Positions 1 through 13,699 are shown, numbered from the stretch's first letter. The stretch is 64,000 nt of DNA from Melastoma dodecandrum (GCA_029817715.1 JARUPY010000189.1:372001-436000), one strand, 5' to 3'. Made by a program: numbers and translations. Notes: generated by a model from the letters alone, not told the origin.

Positions 1-281
1 TCCTATTGAAACACATTACAGCAGATTTGTTTTGTTTTTTGAAGATGCTTATTCCTGGCAGTCTTTTTCTGTGCCAGCCCATCTGCTAAAATTTGAAGGA
101 GACGATATAGATGATTTTATATTGAGCGAAGACACGAGAATTGTTCGGTTTCGTCAAAAGAAGTATGTTCATGCTTGTTTCACATTGCTTATCAAGACAG
201 CACCTGGCTTTGAAGGCTATCCTTGGGCTCTCGAGTCTCTGTTGCATTTGGCGTCTCAAGCAAGAATTATTGGGTAAAGCC

Positions 282-347
282 TTAGGAGTTTGAAATCCGC
301 TCAAAGACTAGCGTTCGCCTTGTTCAACGCTAAGTCGAGATCCAACA
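282..347 (+). repeat. 5' LTR remnant of the first copia element
   Basis: This segment matches the last 66-67 bases of the 3' LTR with a few substitutions and ends in the same CCAACA, directly before the primer binding site. About 335 bp of the LTR's 5' part is missing. The AAGCC repeat abuts the truncation point, so no solid line can be drawn between late deletion and a truncated integration. Confidence 0.8.
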
Positions 348-388
348 TTTGGTATCAGAGCGAGGTTGGTCGGGTTGTTGGGGTCGAG

Positions 389-563
389 CTGCCGAAGTCC
401 AGCGGTGATTCTGCCGAAGTCCAGCAGAGTTTTTCTGCCGAAGTCCAGCGGAGGTTATGCCGAAGTGTCGCGGAGGTTCTGCAGAAATATAACAGAGGTT
501 CTGCCGAAGTCTCGCGGACGTTTTGCAAAAATATAGCGGAGGTTCTGCCGAAGTTCTATCAAG
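389..563 (+). repeat. About eight 22-bp tandem units in the retrotransposon leader
   Basis: The unit CTGCCGAAGTCCAGCGGAGGTT is repeated about eight times with drift, including two diverged units with CTGCAGAAATATAACAGAGG-type sequence. It lies between the primer binding site and the gag start at 635. It is present in the untranslated leader only. It could be a packaging or translation element of the copia RNA, or simple slippage expansion. Confidence 0.75.
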
Positions 564-634
564 GAAGCTGCAATCCGGGATTGCGTTGGGCATAGGTCGG
601 GGACCAGGCTACGCTTCCAGAAAGTAAATTAGGT

Positions 635-3412
635 ATGGCAGAATTTAATACTGTCGGCATGCTGAAGAAATTAAACAACCAGAATTATAGCACGTGGAAG
701 ACGTGCATAGAATCTTACTTACAAGGCCAAGATCTCTGGGAGATCATTGGTGGGAGCGAGACCATTCCACCGGAAGAAGATGCTGTCGCTTTGAGGAAAT
801 GGCGAATTAAGGCAGGGAAGGCCATGTTCACCATAAAGACTACTATAGAGGATGAAATGCTTGAGCATATAAGGTACGCCACTACTCCAAAAGATGCCTG
901 GGATATACTAGCGACTAGGTTCTCTAAGAAGAATGATATGAGACTACAGTTGCTAGAGAATGACTTGCTGGCAGTTAGACAAGGAGATTTAGGAATTAAC
1001 CAATTCTTTACAAAAGTAAAGTCTATTTGCCGGGAGATATCAGAGTTAGACCCAGGATCCAGGATTAGCGATGATAGGATGAGGAGGATTATTATCCATG
1101 GCTTAAGGCCAGAATATAGGGGATTTATTGCGGCGGTGCAAGGATGGCCCACGCCGCCATCGCTAGAAGACCTGGAAAATTTGCTAGCTAATCAGGAGAC
1201 GCTAGCAAAACAATTGGCAGGCATAACCTTAAAAAATGAAGATGAGGCGTTATATAGTAATAGGGGAAGAAGCTATACTAAGAATAAAAGGAGTGAGGAG
1301 AGAAGATTCCCACAAGGCAGTAGAAGTGAGCGACGTGAGCAGCAACCGAATAGACCACAACAACAGAAGAGAGTAGGCAAACCGGCTCAGCGGAAGGATG
1401 CAGAATGCTTCAACTGTGGTAAGAAGGGGCATTACGCCCGAGACTGTTGGTTCAAGAAGAAAAACGTAGAAGGAAATGCTGCCACATCAAGCAGTCAAGA
1501 CGGAGACAAATCTGAAGAAGAGTGGAACCTTGAAGCATCTCTCGCCGTGATGGAAGAAGAGCAGTTGTTGGAAGACCAGGCTCTTGCAGTAGTTCACAAT
1601 AACTCTATGAACTACGCAGAAAATTGGATACTTGACTCGGGGTGCTCCAACCATATGACGGGTGATCAGGAGAAGCTACAGGAGCTGTCAGAATACAAAG
1701 GACAGCGAGTCGTCGTCACCGCTAACAACTCTAGACTACCCATTGCTCATGTCGGGAAGACTGTTATAGCCGCCGATGACAGTGCCAACAAGGTGCAACT
1801 ACAAGGAGTTTACCATGTCCCTGCTATAAAGAAGAACCTTTTGTCAGTAGCCCAACTGACAGCCCGTGGCAATTTCGTGGTGTTTGGACCAGAAGATGTG
1901 AAGGTCTACCGTGAGTTGAAATTTTCAGGGACACCGTTCATGGAAGGACAGAAGGTCAACTCTATCTACGTCATGTCTGCAGAATCTGCATACGTAGATA
2001 AAGTGAAGAAGAACGAGACAGCTGATCTCTGGCACGAAAGACTTGGGCATGTCGGATACCACAAGCTAAAGGTAATGATGAGTAAGGAGATGCTGAAAGG
2101 TCTTCCGCGGCTAGAAGTAAACGTTGACAACGTCTGCTCAGGCTGCCAGTACGGTAAAGCACACCAGTTACCGTACGAAGACTACAAGTATAGGGCCAAA
2201 GAACCACTGCAGCTGATTCACTCTGACGTGTTCGGTCCAGTGAAGCATCCATCAATAGGAGGCTACAATTACATGGTAACCTTCATCGACGACTACTCAA
2301 GGTATGTCTGGGTATACTTCATGAAAGACAAGTCAGAAGCCCTACAAAAATTCATAGAGTTCAAGATCAAGGCAGAGAGCGATTTGCAGACGAAGGTAAA
2401 TTACCTACGTACTGACAACGGGGGAGAATATACCTCTCGGGAGTTTATAGAATACCTGAGGGCGAACAACATAAGACGACAAAGGACTTGTCCCCACACG
2501 CCACAGCAGAACGGTGTGGCAGAAAGGAAGAATAGACATCTTGCAGAAGTATGCAGAAGCATGTTGCACGCCAGAAATGTCCTAGGAAGATATTGGGCAG
2601 AGTGCATGAAGACGGCTGCAGATGTTGCAAACAGGCTACCCCAAGCTCGCCTTGAGTTCAAGACACCATTCGAGCTACTCTGGAAAATGAAGCCTACAGT
2701 GAGTCACTTTCGGGTATTTGGGTGCGTCTGCTATGTCTTCATCCCTAGCCACTTACGAAGCAAGTTCGACAAGAAGGCGACGAAGTGCATCTTCCTAGGA
2801 TACGATACAGAGAGAAAAGGATGGAGATGCTGCGATCCTATGACTAACAAGTGCATTGTATCAAGGAACGTCGTCTTTGATGAAGCAACTTCCTGGTGGC
2901 TGCCTTCAAAGGAACCAGAAGAAGAAGATCAATTCAAACAGGGGGAGCAAGTAACCCTAAAACCAACCATTGAGGAGACTGATGAAGGGCCCACTATAAC
3001 AGGGAATAATGACATAGAAGAAGAGAGACCTTGGCAAACTGGAGTGTACCAGAGGTCCTCTCAAGAGAATGCAGCGGAAGAAGAAACTGGTGATGGGACG
3101 ACACCACTGAGGAGGTCCACAAGGCAACGAAGACCTCCGGTAAGATACATAGATGCGGCACTTGCCGAAGACGTTGATCCACAAGACCCATCAAGCTACG
3201 AAGAAGCATCAAATCAGAAGGTATGGCAAAGGCCATGAGTGAAGAGATCCGAGCACTGGAAGAAATCCAAACTTGATATTTGGTTCCCAAACCTAGTGAG
3301 GTATGACCCATATCCTGCAAGTGGGTATAAACTCGCACAGATGGTTCAGAGGAGAGATACAAGGCTCGTCTCGTCGCCCGAGGAATTTCGAGTACAACTC
3401 GGTATGATAAAA
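635..3412 (+). pseudogene. Copia gag-protease-integrase polyprotein with RT removed
   Basis: The frame opens at ATG 635 and is uninterrupted to 3238 (867 codons). In order it carries a UBN2-type gag (about residues 15-190), a CCHC zinc knuckle CFNCGKKGHYARDC (about 258), the aspartic protease core WILDSGCSNHMTGD (about 331), a GAG-pre-integrase HHCC region and the integrase core with HSDVFGP, RTDNGGEY and the catalytic Glu near VAERKNR. It ends just before the reverse transcriptase. After 3238 a frameshifted, stop-containing stretch still spells the RT start (YKARLVARG, near 3357-3383) and then runs directly into the polypurine tract. Roughly 1.2 kb of RT and RNase H is therefore deleted. Confidence 0.9.
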
Positions 3413-3437
3413 AGAGAAAGTAGTCGTTGAGGGGGAG

Positions 3438-3839
3438 TGTTAAAGATCAACAACTACTTTCCAAGTTTCTCGAAGGTACTAGAAAGTTCTAGAATAATCG
3501 GGTAAGTTCTTAGATAAATTTAGAATATTCTAGAATATATTAGAAGCTTGGAATATGATATAAGTTTCTAGGAAGAGTATAGAAGGTTCTAGATGATCGA
3601 TCCTAGCCATACATGTGGAATAATCTTAGCCGTAGGTTTAGGAGGCCAACTAGTATAAATAGGGAAGGGTCTTCATTTGTAATTCAATCATCCAATCATC
3701 CAAGAATCCAAGTATTTGAAGTAGTGGAGTGTTGGCTTCAAGTGATAGTGTTTCACTTCCTCTTCTTCCGAGCTTAGGAGTTCGAAGTCCTCTCAAAGAC
3801 TAGCGTTCGCCTTGTTCAACGCTAAGTCGAGATCCAACA
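3438..3839 (+). repeat. 3' LTR of the first copia element
   Basis: The 402-bp repeat starts TGTTAAAG directly after the purine tract and ends CCAACA. It includes a TATAAATAGGG promoter box near 3654 and a run of short TAGAA-type repeats (3520-3600). Confidence 0.85.
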
Positions 3840-4560
3840 AAGCCTTGAAGGTCAGTCATCGGGGAAAGTGGCCGAGATGCTTGATTCTATCACGGGTTCT
3901 GATCTCATTAAGATTTACCCCTCTGTTGATTTCTTGTTCATCCCATGTGATCATTTCCTTCATTATTAACTGGCGATTTTTTTTTTTTTTATTCCTGAGT
4001 GCTTTTGATCAAGAGGTCTAGCAATCGCACTCAACTAAGATCACTTGAGGTAATTGGCAACATGTACTTTTTTTCATTCATTTTAGCATCCCTGCCTCAC
4101 TGAAAGCAACAGGAAGTCTTATTATTATCTGATATAAAGACTTGCCAAGTTCTGCATTTATTTCAGGTTCCATTGCCCCGGGAATGTTAGGATCCGGAAG
4201 TGGTTCTCTTCCTTACAGTTGGAAATGATGGAAGGCAAAATGCAGCCATGTGAACCAGCATTGGAGATGAAAATTAGAGGGGTCTCAACAGAGCATTGAG
4301 GCTTCAGAATCCATACTAGGCAAGCACAGACTTCACCAGAACTTACCTCTGAGTTATATAATCTGACTGGTCCTTTAGCCACGCCATTGTTGTCGATATC
4401 CAGTGGATTGATTGGATTCTTGAAGTTGACTGGAGGTCCCTCGGTTGCTCAGAGCATGAACCCACACATCACACTGCAAATAACATGGAGATTACTAGAC
4501 TACTTTAGATTGAACTTCTCGAAATATGGAAACGGAGGGATGGATGCAGGTAAAAGTTTT

Positions 4561-5112
4561 TGTTAGTATTTTGTGGCCCGTATTCATATTATTGCGATTT
4601 GGAGAATATTTAATTCGTTCGTTATATACGAAAGGTGAGATAATATAACTCTTGGGAAATATATGGGGTGATATCTGATTATATCACATAATATATTTAC
4701 CCGCCAGATTTTCGATATATGTGGGGCCATCTATTCTATAAATAGGTGTCATATGAAGAGAATGGAAAAGAGAAAAGAGAGCAAAGAGCATGGAAAGGGG
4801 ATACACGAGTGCAAAGAGTGCGACGATAAAGAAAGGGTATGTGTTGGGGAAACACTGGAAACACTTCACGGTTATTTCTTATTTCTTACCGGGAAAGCGG
4901 GATCTTGTACTCAGGTAGGTCGAGGGGGTTAGAGAGAGTCTCAACCTAAAGTTTGTACTCTATTGAATATAGTGAAATCTTCTTCTTCGTCCGTGGACGT
5001 AGGTCGATTGACCGAACCACGTAAATTTTTTGTTTCCTTATTTTTCGTTAACTTTCGATCGACGATCGGATTCGGCTTGACATGCTTGCGAGGGCTTCCG
5101 CGTGCACCAACA
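4561..5112 (+). repeat. 5' LTR of the nested copia element
   Basis: The repeat starts TGTTAG, ends CCAACA, and contains a CTATAAATAGG TATA box near 4735. The 3' LTR (6598-7127) matches along its length but has scattered substitutions and a deletion over this TATA box. Confidence 0.87.
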
Positions 5113-5149
5113 ATTGGTATTAGAGCTCAGTTGTGCAGATTCGAGATTC

Positions 5150-6381
5150 ATGGCTGGTGACAAGTTCGAGATCGAGAAGTTAGATGGGAGCATGAATTTC
5201 GGTTTGTGGCAAGTCAAGATGAGGGCGCTATTGGTACAGGGTAGTTTGGAGAAGGCTTTTACAGATCAGTCGAAGAACTCGTTGAAGTTGACTTTTGACC
5301 AGTGGGAAGAGATAGATGCTACAGCGTTATCGACAATTCAGCTGTGTCTATCCAATGAGATTCTGACAAACGTACTCAAGGAGACGACAAGGGCCGGGCT
5401 TTGGAGTAAGCTGGAGAGTCTGTATAGGACGAGGACTCTGAGAAATAAACTCCTTCTGATGCAAAGGTTCTTCATGCTCAGAATGACGGAAGGTATGTCT
5501 GTTAAATCCTACATGGATAATTGGTTGTCTACATCTTTGGATTTGGAGAGGATCGACGACAAGATCGATGAGGAGATCCATGCGATGTTGTTGTTATGTT
5601 CACTGCTTGCTTCATACCAAAGCTTCAGGGAGACGTTCTTGTATGGGAGAAGTGTTCTCACAGTTGACGAGGTACGGTATGCCTTTTATCAAAAGAATTG
5701 ACTGATAAAGAGTTGACAGGTGAAACAGGGTGACCGATGGCGGAGGCATTAACAGGACCAGATTCAAAGGTAGCGGGGGCAAGATGCTTCCATTGCGGTG
5801 AAAAGGGACACATAAAGAAAAACTACAGGAAGCTAGCAGGGAAGGATGAAGGATTGCAAGCGTCAGCGACGGTAGCTGTGTATACTAGCGATAATGATGC
5901 CAGAGACGGAGATGTACTCATGGCTAGCGAGGTGCAGACTGTTGAAACCGAGTCGGAGAGACCATTAGACGAGGATTGGATTCTCGACTCAGGGAGTACT
6001 TTTCACATAAGTCCTCGTAAGGCGATGTTCACTACATACTGTTCCACTAGAGGTGGAGAGATATGCTTGGGCAATGGTTACAAGTGTAAGGTTATAGGTG
6101 TGGGAACGATTCGGCTCAAAATGAAGGATGGAGCTGTGAGAGAGTTGGCAGGCGTCCGACATGTACCTGACATTACGAGAAATATTATTTTCGCGAGCGT
6201 TTTAGAAGCCAAGGGGTATGAATTTTTTGCTTCAGGTAGAGCCCTCAATGTTCGCCGACGAAGGCGGTTATGGATGATTGAAAGTCGATTGAAGAGCTTG
6301 TATGTTATGAGAGGTGCCATTGCTATTACCACTGTTGGGTCTTTTGGGAGGCGTCATGAATCTTTCAAGAGTAGTAATTAG
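5150..6381 (+). pseudogene. Copia gag and protease of the nested element, broken frame
   Basis: Gag starts at ATG 5150 (MAGDKFEIEKLDGSMNF), just after the primer binding site, and runs to TGA 5699-5701. The frame reopens at 5737 with a degenerate zinc knuckle (CFHCGEKGHIKKNY; the final Cys of CCHC is replaced by Tyr) and the protease core WILDSGSTFHIS. It ends at TAA 6381. A UBN2 gag fold is expected for the first part. The remaining 216 bases before the 3' LTR have no recognisable pol domain. Confidence 0.8.
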
Positions 6382-6597
6382 TCATCAGAGAAACGAGGTA
6401 ATAGCTTGCAAGCGCGGAGAAGCAAGAAGATGTGGGTAATCAAGTCCGTCGTGAATGGGCTTGGATGTTCCGTTGACGAGGCTCGTTGTAGCCTAGAGGA
6501 GAAGAAGGGAGATATTCACTGTTAGTCTCAAGGAAAGACTGACACATGGAGTGACAATTCCTCAGACATTCTATGGACTTCTACCCAAGGTGAAGTT

Positions 6598-7127
6598 TGT
6601 CAGGATTTTGTGGCCCAATTCTGATTATTGCGATTCGGAGAATATTTGATTTGCTCGTTATATACGGAAGGTGATATAATATATCTCTTAGGGGAATATA
6701 TTGGGTGATATCTGATTAGATCACGTAATATATTTACCTGCCAGATTTTCGATATATGTGGGGCCAAATAGATGTCATATGAAGCGAATGGAAAAGAGAA
6801 GAGAGAGCAAATCCTTAAAGCATAGAAGAGGGATACACGAGTATAAAGAGTGCAGCGGTAAAAAAATGGTGTGTTGGATAAACACGGGAAACAAGGGATA
6901 TTTCTTACCGGAAAAGCGGGATCTTATACTCGATAGGTTGAGGGGGTTAGAAAGGGTCTTAACCTAAAGTTTGTACTCCATTGAATATATTGAAATATTA
7001 TTCTTCACCCGTGAACGTAGATTGACCAAACCATATAAATTCTTTGTCTTCTTATTTTTCGTTAATTTATGATTGACGATCGTATCCGGTTCGACACGCT
7101 ACAGAATATTTCCACGTGCGCCAAACG
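6598..7127 (+). repeat. 3' LTR of the nested copia element
   Basis: It begins TGTCAGG and ends near CCAAACG, where the 5' LTR has CCAACA. Compared with the 5' LTR it has many point differences and a small deletion over the TATA box, so the insertion is not recent. Confidence 0.85.
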
Positions 7128-7731
7128 GTTTTGAATATATTGCCTGCTGTAGGATGGAACTGTGGACCACGCCTAGTTGACGGAGCCCTTGAATATTCGA
7201 CGACACTTTGTGATGGTTTCTTCGACTTTGAACTTGTCGAGCCATATGTTGTCTGCCGGGCCACAGAATACACCTCCAGGCCTGAGCTCGTTTGTGATGC
7301 CGTGGAGGAAGTTCTCGTCAGCGAGTTCAACGGCCTCGGTTCCCGAAGTATACACGCTCTGGTTAAATGTATGCTTTGGCAAGCAGGGAGAGACATCTAC
7401 TAGCGGGTGTTGAAGTTAGGCATACCCATGTGTTCGAAGGCATCAGAAATTATTACATCATAAATTCCTTCCTCGACAGTCCTCGCGAATGCAACTCCTG
7501 CAGAGAAATTCATTTTGACGTTGGAAATATGGAACTGTGTCTACGCTGGACCTATATCAGCCCCATTGAAGGATTCCCCATAAAATATATATTCTCACCA
7601 TCATAGACATGAAGCCTGACTCAGGGGTCATTGTAACCGACTGCTATGTCTGGGAAGAACTGCATGTAAGCCTGCAACAGCTCATAATTCGTTACTAGCC
7701 CAGACAGAACCTCCCTTAGGAACTGCAGCTA

Positions 7732-8037
<306 letters not shown>

Positions 8038-8777
8038 TCAAATGCCGGGGATATTGAAGGCCGACGAAAGTTTATTACCTGAAATATTAGGAGCTCTTGG
8101 TACTGGGATTTGCCGTGGAAGAGGACCTTCTCCACCTCATACATGTGTGCCTCCCTTGTTTTCGGAAAGGTAACTTTTCTTCAGACCTTATGATGTAATT
8201 CAGTGGGAACATATCAAATATCAGCAAACACTCTTAAAGCAAACAGTTCTGCTTGGCATCATGGAAATTATTCATGATTTATATACAACGTTAGTGAAAT
8301 ACTTCACATCTTCTTATTAATCCTGATCATTGTTGGGTTTCTTTTCATTACAAAGGAAGTTTCTTGACAACTCTTCAGGCCTAATTTTAGCTTGCTATAT
8401 CACTTAGCATTTAGAGGAGAACATTTGACGTGGATTATGTGCCTGGCCATACTGCGATGGTATCAGCGTACCATCCAGGGAGAGATGGTGGAGAGCTGAT
8501 CTGTGTCTTGGGGTGATTAAATCCTGACCTTCCACCAATTTGAGTTGAGTCGAGGATAAAGGGGGGGAGTGAGATGCCTCAGCTTCTTCCTCTTGTCGTT
8601 TCCTCAAGTAAGGCAGCTTTTACCTGTCTGAGAGTGGTGGCTGCTCCACCATTCACTATCGCCATGTAATTCACCATCGATTTGGTTGAAATTTCACTCT
8701 CAGGGGATCGAAAGTATCTTAATTGTAGCTGGAATTGGAAGTAGTGAGCTTTGCACTGTCCTTTTGGGCAAGGATGG

Positions 8778-8784
8778 ATTTATA
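8778..8784 (-). promoter_or_regulatory. TATA box of copy B
   Basis: On the minus strand TATAAAT lies about 100 bp upstream of the dead start codon (8677). Copy A has a matching CTATAATATC at nearly the same distance from its ATG, in a conserved surrounding (CATCCTT follows in both), so the promoter was duplicated together with the gene. Confidence 0.5.
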
Positions 8785-8989
8785 GGGAGTTGGGAGGAAA
8801 GGAACAAATAGTATTTGTAGGGAGAAGAATCTCGGGGTCTCCACCTCCAACAAGAGGATTTAATTGAATTGTTTAAGTATCTAAACCAAGCAACGAGTAG
8901 TTGCAAGACCGACAGGGCATTTAAGAATCTTTGTTTTTCTTTTGAGCAATGTGATGATCATGCCATTAACTGGCATTGTTGCTGATACG

Positions 8990-10850
8990 TAGGAAAATAT
9001 GCAGAGAGAGGCAGGGAGAGGCAGGGAGGAAAGAACTAATTGGGGAAAGGATGAATGCAGAAGATGGGGAAGAGAGTTGGAGGCAGCAGCAGGAAGATTG
9101 CAGAGGAAGGACTTGTTGCAGAAAGAAAGAAGACAGAGGAATAGTCGCTGAAGCGGGGAGAAGAGTAGCCGTTAAATCTGTTAAGTTTAAGTGTCGGGTT
9201 GGGTCTGGTCGGGTTATAGTATGGTGGATCGGGTTGTTGAATGGGTTGTGTATAAGGGGTGGCCCAGCCCAAGTCAATAATATATAGGGAGATAGAGAAG
9301 GACGGAGAAGTTAGTTAATTTTCCGGTGGCTGTGGTGGGTGACGGAATGGTGGTCTGGGTGATGATCGGGTGATGTTCGTTGTTGGCGTGTGTTGTCGGG
9401 GTCGGATTAAGTGTTGCGTGGGAAATCGGGTGTTGTTGGACGTGTTGGGTGAATGAAATAGTGTCTTTTGTGTGCTCTGCTGGTTTTGCTGTTGTTTCTG
9501 TGGTTATTACTACTGTTAGTAGTTCTGGGCAAATTTGGGGTCTGATTTCCTGCGTAACAGTTGCACGGTGATGATGCAGGTGCAGGAGGATCATCCAGCC
9601 GAAGAACAGAGCTTCTGATTAATCCCAAGGTCTTGAGAGGGAAACAAAGGGGAGGAGAGGATCGAAAGTAAATAGCCCATTGTCATATATGTTGCTTCCT
9701 TGTTCATGTTCAACCTTGATGCATATGATCTATTGAGGCTCTCAAGCCTCTACATGATCCTAACACAATTCATGCCAAGTCAAATGGAGTCTCGCGAGTG
9801 CGAGCTGGAGAGGAGCTTGATCGCAAGTGTGCACGCGAGACTTGACCCCCCCAGGTAGTGTTACTAATCACACCCTGCCTCATGTGTGACATATAGGCCT
9901 AGTCACAACAAGTGAACAAGCAGGAGCATGAGAGTTATGCTCTTAAAGAAAAAAAAAAACAAGCGCGTGTGCCACAGAGAAGTTCACCATCAATTTATGA
10001 ATGTAGCCAAAGGTTGAGTGAGGTTTGAGATGAGCTAGAGAGAAGGAGGTGGGACTAACAGTGATTTACTGGTGGTGTGTTCAAGAGGTTAATCAGAAGT
10101 GTGATGAAAATGATTGATTATGATGTGTCTAAAGATATTATATGATGTGGGGTATAACCAAGGGGGGGGGGGTTTCATCTTGTTTTTGTGTTGGTTAATG
10201 GTTTGTGTCTTTTTATCGGTCATCGTTGTCTCTGTTTGTCTGAATATATCCAGAGAATCAAAATCTCCATCCTTGTGTCTATTTTGAAGCACGTGTAGGA
10301 ATTACTTTAAGATCCACCACCACCTCCCACATTGCCGACACCCCCCTCATGCATCCAAAAAAATTCCAATCTTTTTATCTCAAAAAATATGTTTTTATTT
10401 ATTCTGAAAGAACACGAACATAACGTGGAGAGTGAGCCCAAAAATTTCCCATTCGCCAGGTCCTTGATGGTGCGGCCATGCATTTGTCCTCCTCTACTAA
10501 ATGTTTTACATAATTAGACGGCTATACTCCCCTCACTTCTTTACTATTTATCGTTAGTTCGTAGACCACTGTCCAACGTTTTTTTTATTCGAATTCATTT
10601 GTTAGAAATAGCGAGTTTGCGAAGAACACCGTAGACTCACTGTTTTGGAACAAAATTACATAAAAAAAAATCGGCGAAATCGAAGAGTAAAGCTATCTTT
10701 CGTGAATCCCCTCGTTTGTGCCTAAACATCGTAACCACCGCAAAATTTAACAGTAGCTTGTGTATCTCCTCTTGCCTTGCGTCCACAAAATGCCCACGCC
10801 GATCAGTTAACCAAACAAATCAGTCCCAATCCACAACTTCGTAGCCCCAT
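8990..10850. other. Intergenic, no gene recognised
   Basis: Purine-rich (8990-9180) and GT-rich (9300-9560) stretches give several open frames of up to about 100 codons on both strands, but these are low-complexity and match nothing I know. There is a run of ten or so G near 10161. No RNA gene or repeat pair was seen. Confidence 0.4.
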
Positions 10851-10856
10851 GGTCTA

Positions 10857-11281
10857 CCCATCTGAGTCCTGTTATGATAATAGGCGTTCTTCCCCACACA
10901 CAGCAGCCTCGCGTCCTCGCCGAGCAGCTCCAACACATCATGAGACACCAGCATGTCGTAAAGCACCAGGCCCCGCACCATTCAGAAGCCTAACCGCCTT
11001 CAGGGTTAACAGCTCGAGGTCCCCAGGGCCCGTCCCCACCAAGTACACATCCCCGGGGCTACATCCTCTTATCCCTAAGTACCTGGAGGAGGTTTCGGAG
11101 CTCGGGGAGAGGCATGGCAATGTCGTGCTGCCTCATCGCGACAGAAGTAACATTGTCTCTCGGGGTAAGAGGGGGAGGGAGGAAGAGTAGAGCCAGCTAT
11201 TGCGTCGGTACTTCTCGAGAGAGTGATTCTTGGCGAAGGGGGAAGACGAGGAGGAGGGCAGGAGTTTGTAGTGGCTTTCAT
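10857..11281 (-). pseudogene. UPM1: Uroporphyrinogen-III C-methyltransferase 5' fragment, frameshifted
   Basis: The family makes sirohydrochlorin precursor from uroporphyrinogen III in plastids (siroheme synthesis for nitrite and sulfite reductase). Here the minus strand starts MKATTNSCPPPRLPP (11281), resembling a transit-peptide region. In another frame it has the family's N-terminal signature PGDVYLVGTGPGDLELLTLK (about 11070-11010). After one more frame change it continues as LVLYDMLVSHDVLELL and LLCVGKNAYYHNRTQ (about 11000-10857). Homology then stops; the rest of the protein (methyltransferase body) is not in the window. At least two frame changes make it a pseudogene or processed fragment. 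Confidence 0.72.
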
Positions 11282-11638
11282 TTTGCTTAGCTTTCATAAA
11301 CAAGGAGTTTCTTAAAACATTATGTAACTAGTTGGTCCAAACAATTCATGGTATTCTTCATATTTTCATAAACTCGTTGTTTGGAACGAGTTCGAGTTCG
11401 AGTTCGAAGCGGTAAATGTGAAATTTTCAAACGTTTGATCCTAAATGGAAAAATAGTTTGTGATTGCAAAACGTCCACCGGGTGTAAATTACCCACAATC
11501 CACTTATATTCATTCACTTTCATCCCCACCATCACCCTGCCTTTATCTAAAAGCAACAGCAAGATTTTCACAAAGTTGTCCAGTTGAGAGGTACAATATC
11601 TTCTGTTATTTCATCATGTTTCATTGCCTCCACGAAAG

Positions 11639-13587
<1,949 letters not shown>

Positions 13588-13672
13588 TCACTCTGAGATT
13601 ATCTTAAAGTAAAGCTGGGATGGGGAATACAGCAGCGAGTTCCCGCAATGTGGTTTGATGAGTAAGGATGGA

Positions 13673-13680
13673 TATTATAG
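13673..13680 (-). promoter_or_regulatory. Possible TATA box of copy A
   Basis: CTATAATATC on the minus strand lies about 87 bp upstream of the ATG at 13587, in the same place as TATAAAT of copy B. Confidence 0.4.
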
Positions 13681-13699
13681 GGGGAGGGAGGAAAATCAT

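Larger units (their letters stand above)
282..3839 (+). mobile_element. Ty1/copia LTR retrotransposon, 5' LTR truncated, RT-RNase H deleted
   Basis: A 66-bp remnant of the 5' LTR (282-347) matches the end of the 402-bp 3' LTR (3438-3839). It is followed by a tRNA-Met-type primer binding site (TGGTATCAGAGC, 350-361). The gag-pol frame lies between, and a purine tract (3427-3437) precedes the TGTTAAAG start of the 3' LTR. AAGCC occurs on both sides (277-281 and 3840-3844), as expected of a 5-bp target duplication. A TATAAATA box lies near 3654 in the 3' LTR. The element lacks almost all of RT and RNase H, so it cannot move by itself. Confidence 0.88.
2..3969 (+). pseudogene. Unrecognised coding frame split by a copia insertion
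   Basis: An open frame runs from position 2 to 274 and resumes after the copia insertion at 3844-3966. Removing the element and one copy of the AAGCC duplication leaves both halves in the same frame, with a single TAA (275-277) just before the junction. The right half reads with a coding-like composition (for example AEMLDSITGSDLIKIYPS) and ends at TAA 3967-3969. I do not recognise the protein. The TAA overlaps a possible splice donor (GG then GTAAAG at 273-278), so the element may instead sit in an intron; the shared frame on both sides argues somewhat for one interrupted exon. The left half is cut by the window edge, so its start is not visible. Confidence 0.45.
4561..7127 (+). mobile_element. 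Non-autonomous copia element (gag-protease only) nested in copy B
   Basis: Two long direct repeats (4561-5112 and 6598-7127) flank a 1.5-kb interior. A tRNA-Met-like primer site (TGGTATTAGAGC) starts at 5115. GTTTT stands immediately before (4556-4560) and after (7128-7132) the element, fitting a 5-bp target duplication. Taking the element out rejoins the intron sequence as it stands in copy A at about 11975-12020. The interior carries gag and protease only; integrase, RT and RNase H are absent. Confidence 0.9.

Noticed and set aside
715..1152. Antisense frames within the first copia gag
   Set aside because: Shadow of the gag-pol coding frame.
8976..9287. 103-codon plus-strand frame (Arg/Glu-rich) and minus frames over it
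   Set aside because: Purine-rich DNA; no homology and no splice context.
10777..11190. 137-codon plus-strand frame
   Set aside because: Antisense of the UPM1-like fragment, whose minus-strand signature PGDVYLVGTGPGD is decisive.
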